39,615 bases of DNA from positions 1 to 39,615 of the forward strand of contig JAGDXE010000001.1 in the NCBI GenBank assembly GCA_023256375.1, read 5' to 3'. This document shows positions 24,191-32,987 of this stretch, one piece after another; the first letter of the stretch is position 1, and each line of letters opens with the position of its first letter. The position numbers were made by a program, and so were the translations under genes. The notes beneath the pieces are model-generated. The model was not told where the DNA came from, searched no databases, and saw only the letters and a program-made list of their open reading frames with translations. Source of the stretch: Thermoproteati archaeon (lineage in GTDB: Archaea > Thermoproteota > Thermoprotei_A > Marsarchaeales > UBA168).

Positions 24191-25657
24191 TTACGTCTTA
24201 CCCAGAGGGTTTACGGATTTAGCTTCAACTTCTAATGAGCGCCTATTTTCTTTACCCCTAATAAATGATGCCACTGCAGCCAACACAGCCAACATAATGG
24301 ATAGACGAAAAGCGTAATCCATACCTTTAACGTAAGATAACATAACTGAACGATTTATGTTTACGCTACTCCCTAAAAATAAGGCAAAAACCGCTGATTG
24401 AGGCATGGCCCAAGACGCAATGAGTAAAGCTAAAGCTATGCTAATAACTTGGCCAGTATTCCTAAGCGTTGTCATCATACCGGATCCTACGCCGTAATAC
24501 CCCCTTGGAGTAGACGACATGACAGCACTGGCATTAGGCGAAAAAAATAGTCCGCTGCCCACTCCCATAATGCCAAGGCCTGCTGCGATTAAAAAATACG
24601 GCGATAATACCGTTAAACCCGATAAGATATATAGCGCAAATGCCTGAATTATTATCCCGATTGTAGCGGGTATCCTGGCGCCCACTTTGTCGGAAATAGC
24701 GCCCCCTACGGGTGCTAACACGCTCGAAAGTAATGGCATTGGTATCAATAAAATAGATGATTCTATTATGCTGTAACCTTTAACGCCTTCAAGGTAAAAA
24801 ATCACTAGAAACATTATCGCAAACATTGCTAATGATTGCAAAAATGAAGCCCCCGTCGAGGCGAAGTATACCCGATTTTTAAATAAATTAAACTTGAATA
24901 CAGGGGAATTTACTTTAGTCTCTACAAAAAAGAAGGTAAATAGTACTAAAAACGACGCAAATAATATAGCGCTATTTAGAAAATCCCATCCAACCCCTAT
25001 GCTCATAGTTATAGCGATGAGCAATAATGATATAAAAATCGTGAATAGCGCCGCGCCCAAAATATCAAAAGTCTCTTTCTTCTTAACCTCCACAAACCCT
25101 TTCAAACGAAAACGCGCCCAAAGGACGGCAAATAATCCGATTGGTACGTTTACGTAAAATATGTAGCGCCAACCTAAGTACGTTATTATTACGCCCCCTA
25201 TTATGGGGGCGACTACGCCTCCTACACCCCAAGCGATAGAGTTTATACCGAATGCTTTGCCCCGCTCATTTTCGGGAAAAGCTTCTGATATTAAAGCCCA
25301 CGAATTACCTATCATCATCGCACCTCCTATTCCTTGCACAAATCTGAAGGTCACCAGCTCCGCGCCATTAAAAGATAAACCGGATAAAGCAGAGCCAAGC
25401 GTAAAAACTAAGAATCCCATCTCATAGACCTTTATTCTGCCATAATTATCTCCGATCCTCCCTATCGCAAGAACCAGCGAAGTGCTCATCAAAATATACC
25501 CCATAATTACCCAAGCCATTTCGATTAAATTGGCGTGAATTGATTGCATGATTAACGGGATTCCTAGTATAACAATAGTAGAGTCTATTGCGCTCATCAA
25601 AGTTCCAAGAGTAGTTACGGAAACTACGGTCCATCTCCTGGAATAATTAAAGGACAT
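24191..25657 (-). CDS. MFS drug/solute exporter, DHA2 (14-TM) family
   Basis: The protein has 488 aa with about 14 hydrophobic helices. The MFS motif A is GRIGDNYGRIKVYEMG (about residues 66-81), and another typical stretch is FRFVQGIGGAMMIGNSWALI. Motif C of antiporters is seen as AWGVGGVVAPIIGGVII. It is a proton-driven exporter of drugs or other small molecules; the substrate is unknown. It stands alone between psmA and an unrecognised gene. The promoter region upstream contains aattatgaataatatttaaa, which fits a TATA box for a short-leader mRNA. Such genes are often acquired, but nothing in the sequence proves transfer. Confidence 0.88.
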   Translation of the reverse strand: MSFNYSRRWTVVSVTTLGTLMSAIDSTIVILGIPLIMQSIHANLIEMAWVIMGYILMSTSLVLAIGRIGDNYGRIKVYEMGFLVFTLGSALSGLSFNGAELVTFRFVQGIGGAMMIGNSWALISEAFPENERGKAFGINSIAWGVGGVVAPIIGGVIITYLGWRYIFYVNVPIGLFAVLWARFRLKGFVEVKKKETFDILGAALFTIFISLLLIAITMSIGVGWDFLNSAILFASFLVLFTFFFVETKVNSPVFKFNLFKNRVYFASTGASFLQSLAMFAIMFLVIFYLEGVKGYSIIESSILLIPMPLLSSVLAPVGGAISDKVGARIPATIGIIIQAFALYILSGLTVLSPYFLIAAGLGIMGVGSGLFFSPNASAVMSSTPRGYYGVGSGMMTTLRNTGQVISIALALLIASWAMPQSAVFALFLGSSVNINRSVMLSYVKGMDYAFRLSIMLAVLAAVASFIRGKENRRSLEVEAKSVNPLGKT

Positions 25658-25780
25658 CTAAAGTAAAATTATGAATAATATTTAAAGGTGATCTTGCGCG
25701 CACAATTACGCGTAAGAAATAGCCGTTACTACTTTAATGAGACCCCGGAAACCCTCCTTCGCCAAGAAAAATTTTGCCTA

Positions 25781-26788
25781 TCACTTAACTTCTTCCGCAT
25801 TAATGAGCGCCCAATTATTCGCCCACGAAATACTGTTCTGCGAGCTTAAGGAGAGAGATGGTGATATCATCGCCCATGAGCCACCTTGAATTCCGTAGTT
25901 TGATAACCCCGAGTAATAATAGACCCGAGTCAGATTTGGAACTTGAACCAAAAGCTCGTAAGAGTACTCGCTGGGATTTATCTTATTATTAATTAGTGCT
26001 ATTGCGACGTTTACATGTTCAATGCGCAAGAGCGTAGCAGCCAACTCGCATACTTCAAGCTGATTTACGTTACCGCCAACTAACACTTCTAACGGCGAAA
26101 GTAACTGGCCACCAGTCGTGTTAGAGTACGGTAAAGCCGAAGTAATGCTAAGCACGTTTTTCAATGCTTGGCTGTAATTCCCCGCTTCTATTGAAAGCAC
26201 GGATATATCGTAAGCGGTTAAGACGGGAGTGGACCAACTAGATATGTTGCTAAACAAAGCCAAGTTCTGAGCGTAACTACCCGATCCAGCATAAGCGGTT
26301 GCCAAGGCAGCCCAACTGGCGTTGCCGGCATCTATAGAGGATAAAATAACCGCTGAGGCTAGTGAGGCTTGTGAATAACTAGAAACCCCAGATGGCATTA
26401 AAGATAAAGCATAACCATACCAACCTACTAGCTTAGGCGGCAAGCCCAACGCTTTCCACTCATAATAATGATCTAATGCTTGGTCAACCTGAACCTCTGA
26501 CAGTATGAGCTGCTTCAAATGCGCATTGGCCTTCTGCGATTGCCAATATTCATTTAAGGCGTAATAATAACTTTGGTTTATGCTGGCTACCTGATTCTTT
26601 AAATTAATTATTTCTTGATTATTTTGATTTATTAATCCGTAAAGCCCCTGGTTTACTTCTTTTAAATTAGTATCAGATCTTAATAGGGGCCTATAATACA
26701 CGTAGTAATACGTGCCCATACCTGCCCCAAAACCCACAAGTAAAATTATCAAAAGGGCAAAAAAACCCACGCTTACGCTGATTCTCAC
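25781..26788 (-). CDS. Membrane-anchored protein of unknown function with coiled coil and helical repeats
   Basis: I place the start at GTG 26788 (MRISVSVGFFALLIILL), 335 aa, because a T/A-rich box (tttttattt) lies about 25 bases upstream. The frame is open to ATG 26848, but the added 20 residues look out of place before a membrane anchor. One transmembrane helix at about residues 5-27 is followed by a predicted coiled coil (LINQNNQEIINLKNQVASIN). A long helical domain contains many Ser, Ala, Tyr and N-x-S/T sites and has a TPR-like feel. The bulk is probably outside the cell, where the N-glycosylation machinery of this window could modify it. I do not recognise a family. Confidence 0.7.
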   Translation of the reverse strand: MRISVSVGFFALLIILLVGFGAGMGTYYYVYYRPLLRSDTNLKEVNQGLYGLINQNNQEIINLKNQVASINQSYYYALNEYWQSQKANAHLKQLILSEVQVDQALDHYYEWKALGLPPKLVGWYGYALSLMPSGVSSYSQASLASAVILSSIDAGNASWAALATAYAGSGSYAQNLALFSNISSWSTPVLTAYDISVLSIEAGNYSQALKNVLSITSALPYSNTTGGQLLSPLEVLVGGNVNQLEVCELAATLLRIEHVNVAIALINNKINPSEYSYELLVQVPNLTRVYYYSGLSNYGIQGGSWAMISPSLSLSSQNSISWANNWALINAEEVK

Positions 26789-26950
26789 GGTAACAACACT
26801 TTCGTGCCAAATAAAAAGGTTATGTTGAACATTTTCACACAAATTCATCTTTACGTTTTTTCGGCAAGCCCTAACATCCTTAAACGTTTAACGCCTAACA
26901 TGATTTATGATAACGCTTTAATGCGCTTAACGGAGCGATGTAGCTCAAAA

Positions 26951-26984
26951 AGCTTAAAGCGAGTAAACACATTAACGTGTTAAG
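26951..26984 (+). promoter_or_regulatory. EF-2 promoter with palindrome before the start codon
   Basis: agcttaaagc at 26951-26960 lies about 25-34 bases upstream of the TTG start and fits an archaeal TATA box. An inverted repeat AACAC-attaac-GTGTT spans 26966-26981, just before the start. It could be a short hairpin in the mRNA leader or an operator-like site. Both are readings of spacing and symmetry only. Confidence 0.4.
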
Positions 26985-29189
26985 TTGCCAAAATATAGAC
27001 AAACAGAGGAAATATTAAATTTAATGGAAAATAAGGAGCAAATAAGAAATATCGGGGTAATTGCCCACGTTGATCACGGAAAGACAACCATGAGCGACAG
27101 CTTACTTATGGCTGCTGGCATTTTATCCCCTAAAGTAGCGGGCACAGCACTAGCAATGGACTATTTAGAAATTGAGCAAAAAAGGCAAATGACAGTTAAG
27201 GCAGCTAACGTAAGCCTTCTGCACGAAAGAAACGGTAAGAGTTATGTGGTTAACCTTATAGATACTCCTGGGCACGTAGACTTTACAGGAAAGGTCACCC
27301 GTTCGCTAAGGGTAATGGATGGAGCGGTTGTAGTTGTTGATTGCGTAGAGGGGGTAATGACCCAAACTGAAACGGTAGTAAGGCAGGCGCTTGAAGAAAA
27401 AGTAAAACCTGTTTTATACATTAATAAACTTGATAGGTTAGTCAAAGAATTAAGGCTTTCCCCCCAAGAGGTCCAAAATAGGCTATTGGCAATCATACAA
27501 GATTTTAATAAACTAATAGAGGAGTACGCTGAGCCCGAGTATAAAGAAGCGTGGAAAGTCAATGCAAATAAAGGACAGGTAGCTTTCGGCGCTGCGAAGG
27601 ATAAATGGGGCTTCACTTTACCTATGGCCATGGAAAGAGGAGTTAAATTCTCTGACGTTGTTACTGCTTACACAACTGGCTCCCCTGACTTCTTGGTGCA
27701 AAAAGTTCCTCTCTACGAGGCAATACTAAACATGGTAGTAGACCACTTGCCATCTCCGATAGAGGCACAAAAGTATAGGATACCTAAAATCTGGCAGGGA
27801 AAAGCGGATTCGCCTTTGACAAAATCGCTTATTGAATGTGACGAAAATGGTCCTACCGTAATTGCTGTAAACAACGTGGTAGTTGATCCGCACGCTGGCC
27901 TAGTAGCTACGGGAAGAATTTTCTCGGGTACGATCAAAACGGGGGACCAATTGTATTTAATAAACGCAGGGACGACCCAAACAGTTCTGCAGGTAGGTAT
28001 ATTCATGGGCCAAACTAGAGAAGTAGCCGATAAGATCCCAGCGGGCAATATGGTTGCCCTGCTAGGATTAGAGCAGGCTAGGGCGGGTGAGACCGCTCTC
28101 GACCCCAATTTCCAAAAAGAGGGAGTATTTGAAAAAATGGCATACATAAGCGAGCCCGTGGTGACAGTTGCTATCGAGCCTAAAACCACGAGCGATCTGC
28201 CAAAATTCATAGATACCCTTCACAAGATGAGTATCGAAGACCCGAACTTGCAAGTAAAAGTCAGAGAAGATACAGGTGAGTATTTGTTAAGCGGGATGGG
28301 GCAGCTACACCTAGAAATTGCTCTATGGGATTTGCAGCAAAGGGGGTTTGACGTCGTAACTAGCCCCCCGCTGGTAGTTTATAGGGAATCCATTCAAGCA
28401 AACGGAGGCCCCACGGAGGGAAAATCCCCTAACAAGCACAACAGATTTTACGTAGCAGTTGAGCCTTTATCAGAAAAAACGCTTCAATTAATTCAAGAGG
28501 GAAAAGTTTACGACACCCAAGACTTCCGCGAAAGGGCAAAAATACTTAGGGAAGAGGCGGGATGGGACACGGATGAGGCAAGGAGCATATGGACAATAGA
28601 TGAAAGGATGAACATATTCGTTGATAGGACAAAAGGCCTTCAACACCTTAGAGAAATCAAGGAAACTATAATACAAGCATTTATGTGGAGCACGGAGGCA
28701 GGCCCACTAGCCCAAGAGCCCATGAGAGGAGTAAAAGCAGCCCTTGTGGACGCTTTAATTCACGAGGACCCAGCGCATAGAGGCCCCGCTCAAGTTATGC
28801 CCGCTATAAAAAACGCTACAATGGCTGCTTTCTTAACGGCAAATCCGACGCTATTAGAGCCGTGGCAGAAAGTCGATATAAGGGTTAGCACAGAATACAT
28901 GGCCCCACTGAACAGAATAATGAATCAAAAGAGGGGAAGAGTATTAGAAGTCATACCGTCAGCTTCTGGAAATAATATGCAGATAATAGCGGAAATACCA
29001 GTTTCGGAATCGTTTGATCTTAGCAATGAAATAAGGAGTGCTACTGCTGGTAAGGCTCTCTGGGGAGCTCAATTTAGCCACTGGGCGCCAGTACCTCCCT
29101 CTTTGCTAAACGACCTTATACTAAAGATAAGATCGAGGAAAGGCCTTCCACAAGTAATTCCTAAGCCCGAAGACTACATAGAAGCGTAA
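26985..29189 (+). CDS. fusA: Translation elongation factor 2 (aEF-2)
   Basis: The protein has 734 aa. It drives ribosomal translocation with GTP. G motifs are seen: HVDHGKTT (G1), DTPGHVDF (G3) and NKLD (G4). The switch I segment reads EQKRQMTVKAANVSL, where most EF-2/EF-G have RGITI; the conserved Thr is kept. The diphthamide acceptor His is H598 in EDPAHRGPAQ. Domains IV and V end with HWAPVPPSLLND and a short C-terminus. The start is TTG (MPKYRQTEEILNLM), which matches the family N-terminus. A TATA-like agcttaaagc lies about 30 bases upstream. The switch I pattern is, from memory, that of thaumarchaeal EF-2. Confidence 0.97.
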   Translation: MPKYRQTEEILNLMENKEQIRNIGVIAHVDHGKTTMSDSLLMAAGILSPKVAGTALAMDYLEIEQKRQMTVKAANVSLLHERNGKSYVVNLIDTPGHVDFTGKVTRSLRVMDGAVVVVDCVEGVMTQTETVVRQALEEKVKPVLYINKLDRLVKELRLSPQEVQNRLLAIIQDFNKLIEEYAEPEYKEAWKVNANKGQVAFGAAKDKWGFTLPMAMERGVKFSDVVTAYTTGSPDFLVQKVPLYEAILNMVVDHLPSPIEAQKYRIPKIWQGKADSPLTKSLIECDENGPTVIAVNNVVVDPHAGLVATGRIFSGTIKTGDQLYLINAGTTQTVLQVGIFMGQTREVADKIPAGNMVALLGLEQARAGETALDPNFQKEGVFEKMAYISEPVVTVAIEPKTTSDLPKFIDTLHKMSIEDPNLQVKVREDTGEYLLSGMGQLHLEIALWDLQQRGFDVVTSPPLVVYRESIQANGGPTEGKSPNKHNRFYVAVEPLSEKTLQLIQEGKVYDTQDFRERAKILREEAGWDTDEARSIWTIDERMNIFVDRTKGLQHLREIKETIIQAFMWSTEAGPLAQEPMRGVKAALVDALIHEDPAHRGPAQVMPAIKNATMAAFLTANPTLLEPWQKVDIRVSTEYMAPLNRIMNQKRGRVLEVIPSASGNNMQIIAEIPVSESFDLSNEIRSATAGKALWGAQFSHWAPVPPSLLNDLILKIRSRKGLPQVIPKPEDYIEA

Positions 29190-29420
29190 ACTAGCCCAGC
29201 CCTTTAGGATGGGATAACCTATTTCTGGGAGCCACCACCAGATGCATACCAAACGGAGGTCTCGCGTGAGGTCTCTACGGATGGATCTGGTTGGTCAGTC
29301 CAGCTCACTTGATTATATTTATGGCCGCATTCCAATCCTTCAATAGTTTAGGCTTTTCAGCCGTCCGCGTAGTCGGACGGCATCAGGCACTGTGCCTATA
29401 GCAAATTTAAGGAAGATAAG
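29190..29420 (-). mobile_element. Degraded tnpB tail and hairpins downstream of EF-2
   Basis: On the minus strand, 29308-29340 reads KDWNAAINIIK, the RuvC-III DxxNAA region of TnpB, followed at once by a stop, so the gene is broken. The zinc ribbon before it cannot be traced. Two plus-strand palindromes lie side by side: CCGTCCG-cgtagt-CGGACGG at 29361-29380 and AGGCAC-t-GTGCCT at 29385-29397. The assignment to TnpB rests on one short motif plus the setting, and the hairpins could instead belong to a transcription end of EF-2. Confidence 0.45.
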
Positions 29421-29689
29421 TACATGATCGCTTTTTTGCCCTAAAACCGTACAATGATACAGCCATTGCCTTTTTCATACGGTAGTCGTTCCCCGAAATT
29501 TCCATTACTTTCAAAGCTTTCAGCATTATGGTGTCGTGCCGCCTAGCAGTTTATTGGGAAAGCCATCGCGCTTGTTCCTGGACCCCTCTCCCTTTTTCGG
29601 AACCCTTACGTTTTACCCGTTATTTCGGTACAGATTTGGCGAGGGCTAGTATTGTTTATAAAATATTAAATAATTATAGGGATTTCAAC
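29421..29689. other. Gene-free stretch before the MFS gene
   Basis: No gene is recognised. The frame of the MFS gene is open back to 29528 but has no membrane or family character there. A TATA-like tttataaaat at 29654-29663 sits about 30 bases before the TTG at 29690, which I take as the promoter of the MFS gene. Confidence 0.45.
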
Positions 29690-31060
29690 TTGAAAAGACC
29701 CACATCTTTTTTATTTTCTTGGAACTATATATTTCTAAACCAGCGCAAGAGAGCTTTCGGCCCACAAGTTAAATTTTCAAATGGGCAATTTCTGCCCCTC
29801 CCCTCAACCTCTTGGCTTAAAGGAAAGTGGGAAGTAGGCACGGCTATATTTAACGTAGCGCTTGGCGCTACATCCGCCCTTACGGCCTTTCTCATAATTT
29901 TCCTCAAAGGGAACCTAATAGACGTGGGCGCGTTTTTCACGGTTTTCTCTGGAGTTTCTGTACCATCGCTTTTTTTCTGGGGCAAGTTATCAGATAAATA
30001 CGCCGATAGAGGCGATTTGTTGGCTGTAAGCTACGCATTTTCTGGAATCTCACTGCTCGTAATGGCAATTTCCAACAATTTATACTTATTATTCTTAGCT
30101 GGGTCTTCTCTATCGTTTTTTTCCTCCGCTATGGCTCCTGTTACTAGTATGATGGCAGTTGAAGAAGTCCCAGAGTACTTATGGAACAAGCGCGTCGGTA
30201 TAGTTAATGCATACATAAATTACGGGTATGGTTTAGGTCTTCTTTTAGATGTAGCTTTTGTTGGATACCAAGGAGCTAAAAATGCGTTCATTCTAGCTTC
30301 GGCGCTTTGCATGATAGGGGGATTCTTAGTATATGAAAGCATGAAACAAATCACGTTAAGAAAAATTGAAAGGCAGTCATTTCACAAAATAAAAGTAGCC
30401 CGTTCAGGAATCCTTGAGAGGCATGGCCTGCACAACACTATAATTTTCCACCTCCCAAGCCTTAAATTAATCATTAAAATGTTAAAACAAAAAAATGAGC
30501 GCTTAGCTTTACTAGTGATCTTAAGCGCTTCGCTTTTCGTGGCAGCTTCAAGTTTGGCCTGGACTCCTATACCAATTTTTATAGAAAGAATTGTTGTCGA
30601 TGAAAGACTGGTATTCGTCCTTATGTTCATGAATTCGTTCGCAACGGCTCTTTTCTTCGAATTAGAGGGAAAAAGAGTATCTTTTGATCGCGAAGAAAAA
30701 GTTTACGTAGAGAGTCTCGGCTTAAGGGCGTTTATTTATTTAGCTTATATCGCTGCTATATTTTTTTCCCCGCTAAAATTCTTGATTTTGGTTTTTTCGC
30801 TTTCTTTATCTGGAATGATTTGGTCCACGTATTCGCTTTCATTAACAGGCCTTTTGGCAAAAAGCACTACAACCGAAAACAGGGGAACAGCTTTTGGTAC
30901 CTTAAACTCGATGACGGGACTAGCTTCTCTACTGGCTTCTTACGCCTCAGGCTGGGTGGCTTCGGCCTTAGGGTTTTCAGCGCTGTTCTTATTTGCAACT
31001 ATAGTTACCCTCGCTGCATTTATAACGGGTTACTCCATGAAATGGTATGGAAAAAGTTAA
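29690..31060 (+). CDS. MFS transporter, unknown substrate
   Basis: The protein has 456 aa from TTG 29690, which has a TATA-like box about 30 bases upstream. The open frame reaches back to 29528 with no convincing protein character. About 12 hydrophobic segments are visible. A motif A-like loop, WGKLSDKYADRGDLLAV, follows the second helix, and a basic central loop (VARSGILERHGLHNT) separates two six-helix halves. The last half has TTTENRGTAFGTLNSM, a typical MFS loop. The gene is 27 bases from the GTPBP1-like gene, so they may share a transcript. The substrate is not predictable. Confidence 0.8.
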   Translation: MKRPTSFLFSWNYIFLNQRKRAFGPQVKFSNGQFLPLPSTSWLKGKWEVGTAIFNVALGATSALTAFLIIFLKGNLIDVGAFFTVFSGVSVPSLFFWGKLSDKYADRGDLLAVSYAFSGISLLVMAISNNLYLLFLAGSSLSFFSSAMAPVTSMMAVEEVPEYLWNKRVGIVNAYINYGYGLGLLLDVAFVGYQGAKNAFILASALCMIGGFLVYESMKQITLRKIERQSFHKIKVARSGILERHGLHNTIIFHLPSLKLIIKMLKQKNERLALLVILSASLFVAASSLAWTPIPIFIERIVVDERLVFVLMFMNSFATALFFELEGKRVSFDREEKVYVESLGLRAFIYLAYIAAIFFSPLKFLILVFSLSLSGMIWSTYSLSLTGLLAKSTTTENRGTAFGTLNSMTGLASLLASYASGWVASALGFSALFLFATIVTLAAFITGYSMKWYGKS

Positions 31061-31087
31061 GGGTACGCGTATAATTAAATTTGAGGA

Positions 31088-32680
31088 ATGAAAGAAGAAA
31101 GCGATAACGGCAATGTGGAGTATAAACTAAGGATAGCCCCGACAGACCATGATCGGTTTCTTGAACTGGCCACTCAAATGCTTTATAGGCTGAATGAAGG
31201 GGGTGGAGAAGCTTTTTATGAATTAGGATTATCGAATGAGGGGGAGCCAATAGGGTTACCACCCGAAGAATTAAAAAAAAGCCTTGAAAACTTTAAAAAT
31301 CTTTGTGAGTTTATTGGATCCAATTATCACATAGTTAACGTGGAAAAAGGGGCAAAGGGCAATGTACTTGAAATTCACCTTACAAGAAAAAGAAAGGACG
31401 AAGACCCAATTTGCGTCAACGTCGCGTTATTGGGAAACGTTGACGCGGGAAAGTCTACTCTTAAAGGAGTACTGATATCTAACGAATTAGACGACGGAAA
31501 TGGAAAAGCAATGGAAAAAGTTGCGCGTTACCTACACGAAATAAAAAGCAGGAGGACTTCTTCCGTTACTGTCCACGCGCTCGGTTTTGATACGGATGGA
31601 AAAGCCGTAAACGAATCGCTCTCACATTATAACGAGGCTGAGGTATTCCTTAGATCACGGAAGCTCGTCTTTTTAATAGACCTAGCAGGTCACGAACGCT
31701 ACATAAAGACGACGCTTGCAGGTCTTATGGGGCATTCTCCAGATTACGCAGCTATCATAATAGCCGCCAACGCTGGGACCGTGGGCACTTTTAAGGAGCA
31801 CCTAGGTATAGCGCTCGCGCTTAATTTGCCAGTTTTTGCGGTTATAACAAAAATAGATTTGTCGCCGCACGAAATCACAGAAAAAACTCTTAATGAAGTT
31901 GAACGCTACCTAAAATTACCGGGAATCAGCAAAATACCCTTTATAATCAAAAATACAAGCGACGTAGTAATAGCAGCCAAAAACATGCCTTACTCTAGAG
32001 TGACACCTATTTTTATGATTTCAAACGTCGATGGAACAGGAATAGCACTTTTGAAGAGTTTTTTGGATTTGCTCCCGCCTAGGATTAGGTGGGTCGAAAG
32101 GGGAAATTACCCTTTTATGGCCTATATTGATGAGAAATTCAACGTAAGCGGAGTCGGATTAGTTGTAAGTGGTCTCGTCGAACAGGGAAGGGTAAAAAGC
32201 GAAAGTACACTAGACATGGGCCCATTTTCAGATGGCACTTTCAGAAAGGTACGCGTAAAGTCTATTCAAACTAACAGAGTTTTTGCCGAAGAAGCTTACG
32301 CTGGCAGCGATGCTGCTTTTGCTTTAGCCGGGGTTGGCTATGATGAAGTAAGAAAAGGGATGATCTTAGCCGATGCTTCTTTATCGCCTAGGGCTAGCCT
32401 GGGGTTCGTTGCGAAAATTAGAGTCCTACATCACCCAACCACGATAAGGGTGGGTTATACACCAGTTGTACACGTACATACAATAAGGCAAGCCTGCAAA
32501 ATAATACGCATGAATAAGGAGACCCTCAGAAGTGGTGACGTTGATGAGGTAGAAATGATGTTTACGATGCGGCCTGAGTTCGTTAGAACGGGAGATACTT
32601 TTATATTTAGGGAGGGACGCGCTAGGGGGCTTGGCGTAATATTATCGCTTATACCGCCTTCTTCCCAACAAACGATTTAA
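31088..32680 (+). CDS. GTPBP1/GTPBP2-like translational GTPase
   Basis: The protein has 530 aa. An N-terminal domain of about 110 residues precedes the GTPase domain. Motifs: G1 GNVDAGKST (about residues 117-125), G3 DLAGHERYIKTTLAGLMGHS and G4 TKID. G3 is DLAGHE rather than the usual DTPGHE, and this form together with NAGTVGTFKEHLGIALALNL is what I recall for the eukaryotic GTPBP1 group. Domains II and III follow (VGLVVSGLVEQG to the C-terminus). Eukaryotic members are linked to mRNA decay and ribosome rescue with the exosome. An archaeal role in ribosome rescue or RNA quality control is inferred only. The ATG is preceded by gagga. Confidence 0.9.
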   Translation: MKEESDNGNVEYKLRIAPTDHDRFLELATQMLYRLNEGGGEAFYELGLSNEGEPIGLPPEELKKSLENFKNLCEFIGSNYHIVNVEKGAKGNVLEIHLTRKRKDEDPICVNVALLGNVDAGKSTLKGVLISNELDDGNGKAMEKVARYLHEIKSRRTSSVTVHALGFDTDGKAVNESLSHYNEAEVFLRSRKLVFLIDLAGHERYIKTTLAGLMGHSPDYAAIIIAANAGTVGTFKEHLGIALALNLPVFAVITKIDLSPHEITEKTLNEVERYLKLPGISKIPFIIKNTSDVVIAAKNMPYSRVTPIFMISNVDGTGIALLKSFLDLLPPRIRWVERGNYPFMAYIDEKFNVSGVGLVVSGLVEQGRVKSESTLDMGPFSDGTFRKVRVKSIQTNRVFAEEAYAGSDAAFALAGVGYDEVRKGMILADASLSPRASLGFVAKIRVLHHPTTIRVGYTPVVHVHTIRQACKIIRMNKETLRSGDVDEVEMMFTMRPEFVRTGDTFIFREGRARGLGVILSLIPPSSQQTI

Positions 32681-32987
32681 ACATTAAGTCTCGGCGCTTT
32701 CTCACTCATCGTCAGCAGATTGATAGATAAGAAAAGCTTAATCTTTTTACAGCCCCTCAAAAGCGATGCCGCCCTTAATCTGGAAAGGCAATTAAAGCCT
32801 AGCCACAAGGGTAAGATCCTCTGATTACTTATTGATAAATTGACCAATATTTACCGCATACTTAACGTTATGATCAATCCGCCCCCATTTTTCCCTTTGA
32901 GGGCAAACGCAGCCCAATTTAGTACTAAGATTTTAACTAGAAAACCCCATACCTTTTAAGGTTAGAAACGTTTCAATTAGTAAAGCC
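32681..32987. other. Gene-free stretch of 307 bases before ksgA
   Basis: No protein gene is seen. Stretches such as gtcagcagattgatag and atgatcaatccgccc contain GAT-rich boxes, but the C and D boxes of a guide RNA cannot be placed with confidence. The ksgA-proximal part has ccttttaagg at 32952-32961, about 30 bases before the ATG, a likely TATA box. Confidence 0.4.

Noticed and set aside
26931-26960. tRNA-like start (ggagcgatgtagctcaaaaagc) before EF-2
   Set aside because: The D-arm-like part is not followed by an anticodon stem or a T-loop (no ttcgaatc-type sequence), and the stretch runs into the EF-2 promoter.
27713-28210. 165-aa open frame antisense to EF-2
   Set aside because: It lies wholly inside a strongly conserved gene on the other strand and has no family features.
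29528-29689. N-terminal extension of the MFS protein
   Set aside because: The extra 54 residues are not membrane-like or family-like, and a TATA box lies inside this stretch, so the start was moved to TTG 29690.
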